Origin: a virus
DNA length: 26,089 nt
Virus record (IMG/VR): IMGVR_UViG_3300031774_000129
Span: 1-26,089 of that record
Direction: 5' to 3' (one strand)
In this document: positions 1-7,386 of the stretch, piece by piece
How the letters are laid out: the number at the start of each line of letters is the position of its first letter
Position numbering within the stretch: position 1 is the first letter of the stretch
Notes under the pieces: model-generated
Seen by the model: only the letters and a program-made list of their open reading frames with translations
What the model was told of the DNA's origin: nothing
Database searches by the model: none
Made by a program: the position numbers and the translations under genes

Positions 1-115
1 GCTTAGTAAAATCATGAACAACTACAGGTTCTGCAGCCATTTCCACGATATACGCAGGATGGGGACGATACAATTCCGCACCGAGAAGTTTCGGGAAATC
101 GTTATCTATAAACAT
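1..115 (-). CDS. Probable major capsid protein, N-terminal 38 codons (cut by window edge)
   Basis: An open frame starts at ATG 113-115 and runs off the left edge. It begins MFIDNDFPKLLGAELY and continues with HPAYIVEMAAEPVVVHDF. I see no good SD upstream. Portal, scaffold-like protein, then major capsid protein is the canonical head-gene order, and this frame comes directly after the scaffold-like gene and one small ORF. An opening followed by a 'PVVV-DFT' segment resembles my recollection of marine phage capsid proteins, which I could not check. The capsid call is an inference from synteny plus that resemblance; another virion protein is the alternative. Confidence 0.5.
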   Translation of the reverse strand, partial: MFIDNDFPKLLGAELYRPHPAYIVEMAAEPVVVHDFTK

Positions 116-243
116 TAGACGTTTTGGTTATACAGCACAAAGCTGTTGATACCTGTGGAATGAATCCACTAGAACTGGAAAATGAATTCCATTATAAGAA
201 TTATAACAAGACTTAATAAACCAGATTATATAAGTTTATCTAT
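116..243 (-). promoter_or_regulatory. Gene-free leader of the putative capsid gene with TATAAT-like boxes
   Basis: This AT-rich spacer precedes the putative capsid gene. On the minus strand it has two TATAAT hexamers (plus 200-205 and 191-196), but no convincing TTGACA-like -35 box at 16-18 bp. A promoter here would make sense because a strong terminator (437-463) lies upstream in the transcription direction. The hexamers could also be chance in AT-rich DNA. Confidence 0.3.
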
Positions 244-423
244 TTAAAGTTGATTAGTTGCAGAATATTTAGTAGGTGGCATTACACCATTAGGATGTCC
301 AATAGCACCCATTTGGAATCCCTGAGGTTGTAAAGTATTTCCTCCACCTTGACTCATTAATTGTTGACTATAAGATTTCAATAAGTCGGATGCTTTTTTT
401 TCTGATTCTTCTGGGTTAGGCAT
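244..423 (-). CDS. Small hypothetical protein (59 aa) between scaffold-like and capsid genes
   Basis: The ORF runs from ATG at 423 to TAA at 244-246 and encodes 59 residues, MPNPEESEKKASDLL..., followed by a glycine/glutamine-rich stretch and a polar end (YSATNQL). It lies between the terminator and the capsid gene. There is no clear SD; the upstream stretch is the T-tract of the terminator. Its composition suits a small virion or decoration-type protein, but no family is recognised. Its place in a head cluster and sensible composition support it; the missing RBS weakens it. Confidence 0.45.
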   Translation of the reverse strand: MPNPEESEKKASDLLKSYSQQLMSQGGGNTLQPQGFQMGAIGHPNGVMPPTKYSATNQL

Positions 424-436
424 TTTTATAAAGATG

Positions 437-463
437 AAAAAAAGGGGTAGAATTAACTACCCC
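437..463 (-). terminator. Rho-independent terminator after the scaffold-like gene
   Basis: On the minus strand a perfect 7-bp stem GGGGTAG/CTACCCC with a 6-nt loop (TTAATT) is followed directly by seven T residues. It sits 17 nt past the stop of the scaffold-like gene and ahead of the 59-aa ORF and the capsid gene. It probably ends or attenuates the long structural transcript, so capsid expression may need readthrough or its own promoter. Confidence 0.85.
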
Positions 464-479
464 AAATTTAATGATTTGA

Positions 480-1487
480 TTATTCCATTACAAGTAACTT
501 CTGACGGAAGATCTCAGGATTCTGCTGGGCAGCACTAAGGTACTTCCAAGCGTTCTGAGGATCTCTATCAGCAGCACTACCAAAGTTATTCCAGAACTCA
601 GTAGGATTGCCTTGCTGAACCTCTGGAGCAGGTGGAACAGGCATCTCTGGACGAGATGGAGGTGCTGATGGGAATTGGCCTGTAGGAGCCGCAACAGGAG
701 CAGGAGCTGCAGGTTTGTTAGCTGCTAAAGGATAAGGACCATTAGGACCAAAGAACTTAGTAGTGTAATCGGCAAGTACATCAGGATTAGTAAGAATCTT
801 TTCATAAGCTTTATGCTCATTATTTAATTCTTGTAATAATCCAGCTGCTTCGTGAGTTTGCTTATTTGTAGTTATTAGAGCGTCTTCAACCTTACAAGCG
901 TAGTCATTAAGAACTGCAGGTGCATCAGGACCAAAATGGTCAATTACCTCTAGACTTGCGGGACTGACTCCGTTGGCGAGTAGCTGCTCTGTTGTCAACG
1001 CCTCCTGAGAGATTTGGGAAGAGTTGTTGGAGTAAGCCTGGTTGTTGTTGATCCCAGGCGTAGAGGTCGGCGCTACCTGGCTGCTGTACTGGGCTGGAAT
1101 TTGGGAAGCGTAGTTCGCCTGGTCTGCTACTGGAGTCTGACTCGACTGTTGACCCTGGAACGGGAATTGGACTGGTGAACTCAGGAGCCCCACTACCTTG
1201 TTGAACGCCTCCTTGTAGGGGTTGTCCTGAGGTTGGGATGCCTGGGGTGCCTGGTAACTGGACGGTGTAGGGCTGTAATGGGTTTCCTGAACCCCCATCT
1301 GGGCTGGCACTTGTGGAGCTGGTGCCGCCATCGGCTGGGAGGTTGCCACCCATTGGGGCGACGTTCCCACTGTTGGCGATTGAGCCGCTGTCTGAGCCAC
1401 GGGTGCTGCTGGAGCCGCGTAACTGATCGGCTGGGTCTGGGATGGTTGGGGTGCCGATTGGGTCGGCGCTACGGTAGCGTCCTGCAT
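480..1487 (-). CDS. Capsid assembly/scaffold-like protein, N-terminal half overprinted on the portal gene
   Basis: 335 residues. Positions 1-160 are rich in Pro/Gln/Ala/Ser and likely disordered, with a helical island NPYKEAFNKVV at 89-99. Positions 161-254 look helical (LTTEQLLANG, LNNEHKAYEKILTNP), 255-290 are Pro-rich, and the C-terminus (EFWNNFGSAADRDPQNAW) is charged. Its place between portal and capsid, its length and its low complexity fit a scaffolding protein; no domain proves it. The start is well supported: AAGGAAG lies on the minus strand 6 nt before the ATG. Codons 1-182 overlap the portal 3' end in a different frame, and both frames stay open throughout. It is followed by a terminator. 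Confidence 0.72.
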   Translation of the reverse strand: MQDATVAPTQSAPQPSQTQPISYAAPAAPVAQTAAQSPTVGTSPQWVATSQPMAAPAPQVPAQMGVQETHYSPTPSSYQAPQASQPQDNPYKEAFNKVVGLLSSPVQFPFQGQQSSQTPVADQANYASQIPAQYSSQVAPTSTPGINNNQAYSNNSSQISQEALTTEQLLANGVSPASLEVIDHFGPDAPAVLNDYACKVEDALITTNKQTHEAAGLLQELNNEHKAYEKILTNPDVLADYTTKFFGPNGPYPLAANKPAAPAPVAAPTGQFPSAPPSRPEMPVPPAPEVQQGNPTEFWNNFGSAADRDPQNAWKYLSAAQQNPEIFRQKLLVME

Positions 1488-3228
1488 AAGTAACTTCCTT
1501 CTGAAGGGATTCTAGTGTTCTATATAAAAATGGAGTGAGATCGAGTCTCGGATCTGCAGCCATCGGTAAATTCGGTTGCTGCGGATGTGGCGTTCTCATC
1601 TCTTGATTGATTAAATCAATAAAAGCAGAGTACGCTCTTTGTACTTCTCCAACCATTCTGAACGGGAACCCAGATAACATACCTGCGATTTCGTCGTCAG
1701 TTTTTGATGGGAATAAGTACTTCAGTGCTTCTATACTATCAACACCCAATTCTTGAAGGTTTCGTGTGAAGATAGATTGGTTCAATTTATCCTGCGCAGT
1801 ATCTTCATAAACAGGTCCCATCCAACGCCATAAAATAGTTCTATCACCATCAGGAGCAAGACCTAATACACCATCAGGAATATCTCCTGTCTCTACTGCA
1901 ACATCAATTGCCTCCTGTAATTTCCTTTCATATCTTGCTTTACTTTTACTATATTTCTCTTGTAATTTTTCATCTTCGGGATCTTCAGGTGGTAGTGGAT
2001 ATTTAATACCAGAAACGAAAGCCATTGACTTTCTAAATATCTGTTCTTCTTGGAAAAGAATTAATTCAAAACACTTACAAACACCATAGGTATATAACTG
2101 TAAACATTTCTTTTTAGCCGTCGCACTAACACGTCCATAAGCAGATTTTATTTCAGTAGCAGTTACATTCGTAATACTTAAATCATCAATACCACCTAAC
2201 GCTAAACGTAACTCACTTCGTAACTGTTCCGCATAACGAGCTTGGTCCGTACTAACAGCATTAGGAGTTATAAAACCTACCCTATCTGAAGGTTCTAAGT
2301 TAGCGATAACTCTAGGTACTCGCATACCTGAACCAGGTTTACCAATGTAACCAGAAGGCTGGCGCGAAGAAGGATCTTGTTTATAAGTAGAACTAAATAG
2401 ATTTAGATCAGAAGTAAAACCAGATTGACTAGAAATACTTGGCCTTTGTGCAGTATCGTCGGTATTGTTTTCGACAATATCTTGTTTAGGTCGTGAAGAT
2501 AAAAGAGTTGGATTACCAAAGAAAGATAAATTAGCTCTAATATTTTTGACCATTTCATCGTGAGCAACGATCTGATTAGATAACCACTCAAATTCACCCG
2601 TACCATCAGTACCGAAAGCATCAGGATTATTAAAGACTTCTACACATGGAATAAACTCCATGGTGTTTTCTACTGTCTTTTTATTAAATCCACTAAAGTC
2701 AACTGTTTCTTGATCAAAAGTTATTTCTTTTTCACTATGTATCTCTTCAATTTCAAAAGCAGTTATACGTAAACGCATATAACGTTTATCTGTATTCAAA
2801 CCTACGTTGTTATTGAAACCTTTTTTTGAACGAACTTTATAAGGATAGATTATGATTACTTCTTCTAAATCACCTTCTGGTGTGTAATAACTTCTATAAG
2901 CATCTTTATCAAACCAATAAATACGATATGTTTTCTTTGTTGGTCTTATATAAAAAAGACCTTTACCATAAGCTAAAAAACGATCCCAAATAGAGTCAAG
3001 ACGAGCATCTAACTTATTGAATTTAATAACCTGCTGTATAAAATCAAATCTTTGCGTACCGAAATTATCTTGATGAGGGAAAAATTCAACTCCTTGCCTT
3101 ATCCCAAACATTTTCATTTGAGATAAATGGGCGTTCACCAGCATGGTGTCTGCCGTTCCCGTTCCATCTCGGTCTATAACCGATTTGACAATGGAATCCA
3201 AAACAGATTTACTATTGCTTTCGCTCAT
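940..3228 (-). CDS. Portal protein with a long low-complexity C-terminal tail
   Basis: 762 residues. The head-tail connector forms a dodecameric channel for DNA packaging and ejection. Support comes from its position just downstream of the large terminase, its size, and portal-like segments: an N-terminal alpha/beta part, a helical stretch around LEPSDRVGFITPNAV then QARYAEQLRSELRLALGG, and a following helical region rich in charged residues. After about residue 580 the protein becomes a Gly/Ser/Pro-rich tail of about 180 residues (GSSSTRGSDSGSIANSGN; ends RQRSQSRKSRGN). That tail is exactly the part sharing DNA with the scaffold-like gene. There is no obvious SD before the ATG. Fold comparison would be needed to fix the portal family. 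Confidence 0.82.
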   Translation of the reverse strand: MSESNSKSVLDSIVKSVIDRDGTGTADTMLVNAHLSQMKMFGIRQGVEFFPHQDNFGTQRFDFIQQVIKFNKLDARLDSIWDRFLAYGKGLFYIRPTKKTYRIYWFDKDAYRSYYTPEGDLEEVIIIYPYKVRSKKGFNNNVGLNTDKRYMRLRITAFEIEEIHSEKEITFDQETVDFSGFNKKTVENTMEFIPCVEVFNNPDAFGTDGTGEFEWLSNQIVAHDEMVKNIRANLSFFGNPTLLSSRPKQDIVENNTDDTAQRPSISSQSGFTSDLNLFSSTYKQDPSSRQPSGYIGKPGSGMRVPRVIANLEPSDRVGFITPNAVSTDQARYAEQLRSELRLALGGIDDLSITNVTATEIKSAYGRVSATAKKKCLQLYTYGVCKCFELILFQEEQIFRKSMAFVSGIKYPLPPEDPEDEKLQEKYSKSKARYERKLQEAIDVAVETGDIPDGVLGLAPDGDRTILWRWMGPVYEDTAQDKLNQSIFTRNLQELGVDSIEALKYLFPSKTDDEIAGMLSGFPFRMVGEVQRAYSAFIDLINQEMRTPHPQQPNLPMAADPRLDLTPFLYRTLESLQKEVTYAGRYRSADPIGTPTIPDPADQLRGSSSTRGSDSGSIANSGNVAPMGGNLPADGGTSSTSASPDGGSGNPLQPYTVQLPGTPGIPTSGQPLQGGVQQGSGAPEFTSPIPVPGSTVESDSSSRPGELRFPNSSPVQQPGSADLYAWDQQQPGLLQQLFPNLSGGVDNRAATRQRSQSRKSRGN

Positions 3229-3242
3229 TGTTTTAATTAATT

Positions 3243-3425
3243 CTATTCGTCAATGCTATACCCAGCGTGAAGTCGTTTGAGTGTGATTAGATCATCCTCA
3301 ACTTCAACTTCAAACCTTTCATTAGGTTGGATTGATAAATCATGGCAGAGTTCATCGGGAAGTGGAATTACCACAGAACCGTATGCATCTTGTTCAATCT
3401 CTAACGTGTGATAGGTAATAGCCAT
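3243..3425 (-). CDS. AbrB/MazE-like swapped-hairpin small protein
   Basis: 60 residues. Residues 16-51 (GSVVIPLPDELCHDL, then SIQPNERFEVEVEDD and LITLKRL) follow the AbrB/SpoVT/MazE pattern: a beta strand with 'IP', a short helix, an 'L-I--G/N-' turn, then two strands with an acidic turn. Such proteins bind DNA as dimers and act as regulators or antitoxins. No toxin-like partner is adjacent: the neighbours are the large terminase and the portal, 28 and 14 nt away. A regulator of the head operon or a virion-associated protein are both possible. Upstream GGAAAGAAC is a plausible RBS. The fold call is by eye. Confidence 0.6.
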   Translation of the reverse strand: MAITYHTLEIEQDAYGSVVIPLPDELCHDLSIQPNERFEVEVEDDLITLKRLHAGYSIDE

Positions 3426-3453
3426 TGTGAGTTGTTCTTTCCAGTTTAAATCG

Positions 3454-4977
3454 TCAATACTCTAACTCTAGTTTTCCTCTAGTCATTAAACCATTACATA
3501 ACCAAACTAGAGCATCAACACAGTCATCATGGGAACTTACACCGAAGTTAACGATCTCATCCTTTAATGGTCCAAACCTCCTATATTTATTAAAAATGAT
3601 TTTTCTCTGTTCAAAAAGACCCATAATACCTCTAAAACGAGCAACTTTATCGCCTCTAAAACCTTTAACTGCATGCCAAAGAACATTGTAAAGACCATGG
3701 TCTCCTTGACATATTCTTTTAAAATCTGCTTCTAAAGATGCTTGATATGCAACGGCTTCTGACCAAACATGTATAGAACTTCCTGTTGGAAAATAATTGT
3801 CTTTATCTTTATGAACTACACCCCACTCTTCTAACATCTCCATTAGTGCCTCTAATTTTTCTAAATTACCCATTATCCGTAACCGTTTACAATCAATAAT
3901 ATGGATTTTGTCTTTTATACGACCACCCATTACAAAAACAGTATAATCATTTTGCTCTCGAACACCTGCTGATAAATCAACTCCTATTCCCATTGCATCA
4001 AATTGAGTTGCTATATTCCCTTTAACAATTAAATCAGGTGATAGAGATAACTCACTAGTTTGTATTATTTGATTTTGATACTGAAAACTAAAAGCAACAG
4101 GAGCCTGTCTTCTTCTATCACGTAAATACTCTAAAGACCACATATCAGGCCAATAAGAAACTTCTTCTCCTTCGCCATCTACAGTGATTGCTGATTGAAC
4201 AATCTGAACCCAATCATTAGCTGGGGTAAAAGTACTGTTATGAATATCATCATGTCTAAAACGTGTTCCTAAACAAATAGCTCTACCACCTTCAAACATG
4301 GTGGGGACAATAACTGAATTCCAGTTATCTTCCATTGCTTGGCGAATATCTCTATTTTTAATATCATCAGCACTTTTTATAGCATCATCAATAATACAAA
4401 GATGTGAACGTTTTGATGTCACAGCACCTTTAAGTCCTGCACAACACACAGTAAATTCTTCTTCACCAGTTGACTTAATACCTGCAAATTTCCAATCAAT
4501 ACTCCAATATTCATTAGAATTTATACCTTTAGCAATCTTTACTCTGGGAAAAATTTCACGATAAGTTTTACTTTCATCGATGATTCTTTTAATAGCTGCA
4601 CTCTTAGGTCTCGCAACATCAACTGTGTAAGAAATATAGAGAACTTTTAATGGTTGTTTATTAAGAGCATGTACACCAACTGTCCAAGCTGTATATAAAC
4701 CAAGAATTGTTGATTTAGCACTACCTCTAGGTGCCAAAATATCAATATTCGGTCCACCAATACCTACAAGACATTCGCTATCCTTACCTGTACATAAATA
4801 ACGATGCCACTCACGGTGATGAGCAGCTGGTGGTTTATCTCCTACAACATCACAGAAATAAGCAAAATCTTTTCGTGCTCGTTCTACATCAACACTGGAA
4901 GTTTTTTTTACAACTTGTTGTTTAGCGGCTGCTCGTGCAGTTCGACGATAGACGCTGTAAATACTTGTTCCTGCCAT
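3454..4977 (-). CDS. terL: Terminase large subunit
   Basis: 507 residues, the ATPase-nuclease that pumps and cuts DNA into the prohead. The ATPase domain has a Walker A-like loop PRGSAKST (83-90), a Walker B strand LCIIDD (193-198) and the coupling motif LGTRF (236-240). The nuclease domain has GVDLS (332-336) with catalytic Asp334 and the C-terminal HDDCVDA (483-489), the usual metal-binding acidic pair. Walker A is the deviant R-G-S-A-K-S-T type rather than GxxxxGK[ST], and Walker B ends DD instead of DE. Length is typical of full-length TerL. The TerS-like gene lies 24 nt upstream in the same direction. Confidence 0.96.
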   Translation of the reverse strand: MAGTSIYSVYRRTARAAAKQQVVKKTSSVDVERARKDFAYFCDVVGDKPPAAHHREWHRYLCTGKDSECLVGIGGPNIDILAPRGSAKSTILGLYTAWTVGVHALNKQPLKVLYISYTVDVARPKSAAIKRIIDESKTYREIFPRVKIAKGINSNEYWSIDWKFAGIKSTGEEEFTVCCAGLKGAVTSKRSHLCIIDDAIKSADDIKNRDIRQAMEDNWNSVIVPTMFEGGRAICLGTRFRHDDIHNSTFTPANDWVQIVQSAITVDGEGEEVSYWPDMWSLEYLRDRRRQAPVAFSFQYQNQIIQTSELSLSPDLIVKGNIATQFDAMGIGVDLSAGVREQNDYTVFVMGGRIKDKIHIIDCKRLRIMGNLEKLEALMEMLEEWGVVHKDKDNYFPTGSSIHVWSEAVAYQASLEADFKRICQGDHGLYNVLWHAVKGFRGDKVARFRGIMGLFEQRKIIFNKYRRFGPLKDEIVNFGVSSHDDCVDALVWLCNGLMTRGKLELEY

Positions 4978-5001
4978 GCACGTAGCATAGCGGAAGAATC
5001 T

Positions 5002-5487
5002 TTAACTTTCTTCTTGCAATATTTTTGTCCAAACTCCCATTGATGCTTCTTGCAATGGACCTTCTATTGGATCATCACGAAAAATAGTTAACATCTCACG
5101 TAAAGCTCTATCTGCACCAGCAAGAATTAATCCCTGTTTATCCATTAATACTTTCTCATCTCCTATTTGTTTAATTGCACCACGTAATTCTTTTTGTAAC
5201 ATCGCTATACGCGCAGTTCCCATATCTTGCTTTACCATCCCCATGTCAATTGCATCTCGTAATTTAGAAATATCTTGCTGCATTGCATCTATTTCAGACT
5301 CTAATAGCTCATTAAAATTACGTTTTTTAAATTTCTTTTTAGACCATTCATAACAATCCACAATGCTTCCTTTACAACCAAGGAAACGCGCGAATAAATA
5401 AATTTGTATTGGTGAAGTTGCTTGTTTGCAAAAAGCTAAAAAGGATTCACGGTCTTTTGCAGTTAATCCGTTAATCCATTTAATCAT
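5002..5487 (-). CDS. Terminase small subunit candidate
   Basis: 161 residues, directly upstream of terL with a 24-nt gap, the classical TerS position. The N-terminus (SPIQIYLFARFLGCKGSIVD, residues 26-45) could form a helix-turn-helix. The middle is strongly helical and charged (MQQDISKLRDAIDMGMVKQD, then MLQKELRGAIKQIGDE), suggesting oligomerising helices. Small terminases bind pac/cos DNA and diverge too much to recognise by eye, so the call rests on synteny and architecture. Its ATG overlaps the stop of the preceding repeat protein (ATGA), implying translational coupling. Confidence 0.65.
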   Translation of the reverse strand: MIKWINGLTAKDRESFLAFCKQATSPIQIYLFARFLGCKGSIVDCYEWSKKKFKKRNFNELLESEIDAMQQDISKLRDAIDMGMVKQDMGTARIAMLQKELRGAIKQIGDEKVLMDKQGLILAGADRALREMLTIFRDDPIEGPLQEASMGVWTKILQEES

Positions 5488-6611
5488 GCGCGATAGGCAC
5501 TTTGAGCTTGCCCGTAATCTCTTGCTTCTTTATAGCGTCTAAACATCTCTTCTTGCAACCCTGTTTTTCGAGTTTCCCTACCTGTTTTACCGATTGTTGC
5601 TCTTTGTTCCTGTCCTGTCTTACCTATTGTTGCTCTCTGTTCCTGTCCTGTCTTACCTATTGTTGCTCTTTGTTCCTGTCCACCTACTCTTTGTTCGAGA
5701 GTCCTAGTTTGTCTTTGTTCGCTAGCTGTTCTTCCAATTGTTGCTCTTTGTTCCTGTCCACCTATTCGTTGTTGTAACGAAGTTGTAGCTCTCTGCTCTT
5801 GACCACCAATTCTTAATCTCGATTCTTCAGTCGCTCTGGTTTGCTGGCCAGCAGTACGTAATCCCATTCGTTCTTCAAAACCTCTGGTCCTAATACCTGC
5901 TCTTTCTTCCTGTCCTGTAACCCTAGTGGTTGCTCGTGTTTGAGCACCACCTTCGGCTAATCCTGCACGTTGCTCTTGTCCTCTTACTCTTTCCGTTCCA
6001 CGAGTTTGAGCTCCTGTTTCTGCAATCCTTGCTCTATCTTCCTGACCTCTTACCCTTTCGGTACCACGGGTTTGAGCACCTGTTTCTGCAATTCTTGCTC
6101 TATCTTCTTGTCCTCTTACTCTTTCCGTTCCACGAGTTTGAGCACCTGTTTCTGCAATCCTTGCTCTGTCTTCCTGTCCTGAAACTCTCATCCCTGCACG
6201 AGACTGTATTCCTGTTTCAGCAATACGTGCTCTATCCTCTTGACCTTGAACTCTTTGACCAGCACGGTTTTGTTCTCCCATTGACATGTAGTTATATCTC
6301 GTCTCTAATCCAGCAGCCTGAGCTCTTCTAATATCTTGATTTGCATAAGCAGCTGCATTTGCTCTATCTAAACGAGCAGCTAACTCCATGTTATAAGCTT
6401 TTTGAGCTTGAGCTATTTCAGCTAATGCAATTTGAGACTGTAAAGATTGATCAGGTATAGCTGTCCAATCGGTATCACCAAACCAATCGTTTGCTGTCCC
6501 TGTTTCCGCTGACCCTTCACTACTTAAATCCGCAGTAGAAGCAGTAGCATTTGTTCTATCTGCTGCCACATTAGTAGCAGTATTGTTTCCTTGTCGTCTA
6601 CTTGCTCCCAT
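5484..6611 (-). CDS. 11-residue-repeat protein, probable virion structural protein
   Basis: 375 residues. An acidic, Thr/Ala-rich head (1-55) is followed by a helical segment (SLQSQIALAEIAQAQKAYNM) and then, from about residue 112 to 345, tandem 11-residue units with consensus G-Q-E-x-R-A-x-I-x-x-T. Some occur as alternating 22-residue pairs (GQEDRARIAET + GAQTRGTERVR), others as single units (GQEQRATIGKT three times in a row). An 11-residue period fits an extended hendecad helix or coiled coil. The tail (EEMFRRYKEARDYGQAQSAY) is charged. The gene is coupled to the TerS-like gene by an ATGA overlap. The function is unknown; a rod-like internal or connector protein would suit the structure. 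Confidence 0.75.
   Translation of the reverse strand: MGASRRQGNNTATNVAADRTNATASTADLSSEGSAETGTANDWFGDTDWTAIPDQSLQSQIALAEIAQAQKAYNMELAARLDRANAAAYANQDIRRAQAAGLETRYNYMSMGEQNRAGQRVQGQEDRARIAETGIQSRAGMRVSGQEDRARIAETGAQTRGTERVRGQEDRARIAETGAQTRGTERVRGQEDRARIAETGAQTRGTERVRGQEQRAGLAEGGAQTRATTRVTGQEERAGIRTRGFEERMGLRTAGQQTRATEESRLRIGGQEQRATTSLQQRIGGQEQRATIGRTASEQRQTRTLEQRVGGQEQRATIGKTGQEQRATIGKTGQEQRATIGKTGRETRKTGLQEEMFRRYKEARDYGQAQSAYRA
5570..6278 (-). repeat. In-frame 33/66-bp tandem repeats inside the repeat protein gene
   Basis: The DNA encoding the 11-residue units repeats with 33-bp (near 5590-5690) and 66-bp (near 5990-6190) periods. Copies are nearly identical at DNA level within each block and more diverged between blocks, which suggests recent unit duplication. 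All changes keep the frame. Confidence 0.85.
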
Positions 6612-6653
6612 AATGTTTCTACTACCTCCTAATAGTTTAAAGTGACTGAATAA

Positions 6654-7385
6654 TCAACCGAATTTACGTGCACCACCAGTGTTAGCCATTGCAGCAGCAG
6701 CAAGTGCTAAATTCGCCATGCTATTACGTAAATTAGCTTCAGAAGTAGCAGCGGTTCCCATGCGGTTCTGAGCAGCAGATTTTAAATTTGACTGGGCAGA
6801 TGGCATTAACTCTGCAATATTCCTACCTGTAGTTGCATAACCAATATTTCTCGGCATGTATTGATCATATGTATTTAAACTTTGGTTTAAAGCTTGGTTA
6901 TAAGCCATTTGATTTAAATTTTGTAGATTTGAGAAATTATTATTTAAATAAGAAGTTGCTGCGGCTTGTGAAAGTGGGCTAGGCACTGCAGAACCTAACA
7001 TTGGATCCATCATATTTGCATTATTTAATGCAGAATTATAAGCCGCTAAATTAAACTTAGTTTCAGGATTCCACGCCATGTTGTGGTAGGCATCCCCTGT
7101 TTTTTTCCGTTTATCAAAATCAGTTCTAAACCCTATTAAACCAGAAACAGCATCTCCTATACCTGCAATAACTCTAGGTATTCCAATAGGAGCTGAAGTA
7201 TCTACTAATTTACCTCCTTCTACTTGAAAACCTTCAGGAACTTCCTCTGTTTCATAAAAATCACTTAAGTCAACATTTCGACGACCACCGTATGCAGTAT
7301 CCATTCCTACAAAGCTAGGTATAGATTGTGGGTTTCTTATCTGCTGTATAGTTTGCAGAGCACCTAAAACTTTATTGATATCCAT
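6654..7385 (-). CDS. Putative internal/ejection virion protein A (243 aa)
   Basis: I place the start at MDINKVLGAL (ATG 7383-7385), 1 nt after the previous gene's stop; an in-frame ATG at 7436 would overlap that gene by 50 nt. The N-terminus is followed by a mixed region with a small-residue hydrophobic stretch (IPRVIAGIGDAVSGLIGF). The C-terminal half is rich in Asn/Gln/Ala (NLQNLNQMAYNQALNQSLNT) and ends with an Ala-rich helix (NLALAAAAMANTGGARKF). No family is recognised. Position in the structural operon and composition suggest a virion protein; alanine-rich, weakly amphipathic segments are seen in podoviral ejection proteins. Confidence 0.65.
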   Translation of the reverse strand: MDINKVLGALQTIQQIRNPQSIPSFVGMDTAYGGRRNVDLSDFYETEEVPEGFQVEGGKLVDTSAPIGIPRVIAGIGDAVSGLIGFRTDFDKRKKTGDAYHNMAWNPETKFNLAAYNSALNNANMMDPMLGSAVPSPLSQAAATSYLNNNFSNLQNLNQMAYNQALNQSLNTYDQYMPRNIGYATTGRNIAELMPSAQSNLKSAAQNRMGTAATSEANLRNSMANLALAAAAMANTGGARKFG

Positions 7386-7386
7386 A

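Noticed and set aside
1233-1493. Plus-strand Cys/Gly/Arg-rich frame inside the portal/scaffold overlap
   Set aside because: A third open frame in a GC-rich island is expected by chance when stop codons are rare; it has no RBS context and an implausible composition.
5570-6278. CRISPR-like periodic repeats
   Set aside because: Repeats are in-frame 33/66-bp coding units without unique spacers, so they are protein repeats and not an array.
5502-6331. Plus-strand open frames opposite the repeat protein gene
   Set aside because: They consist of Leu/Phe/Cys/Ser-rich repeats mirroring the hendecad repeats on the minus strand; they are shadows of repetitive coding DNA.
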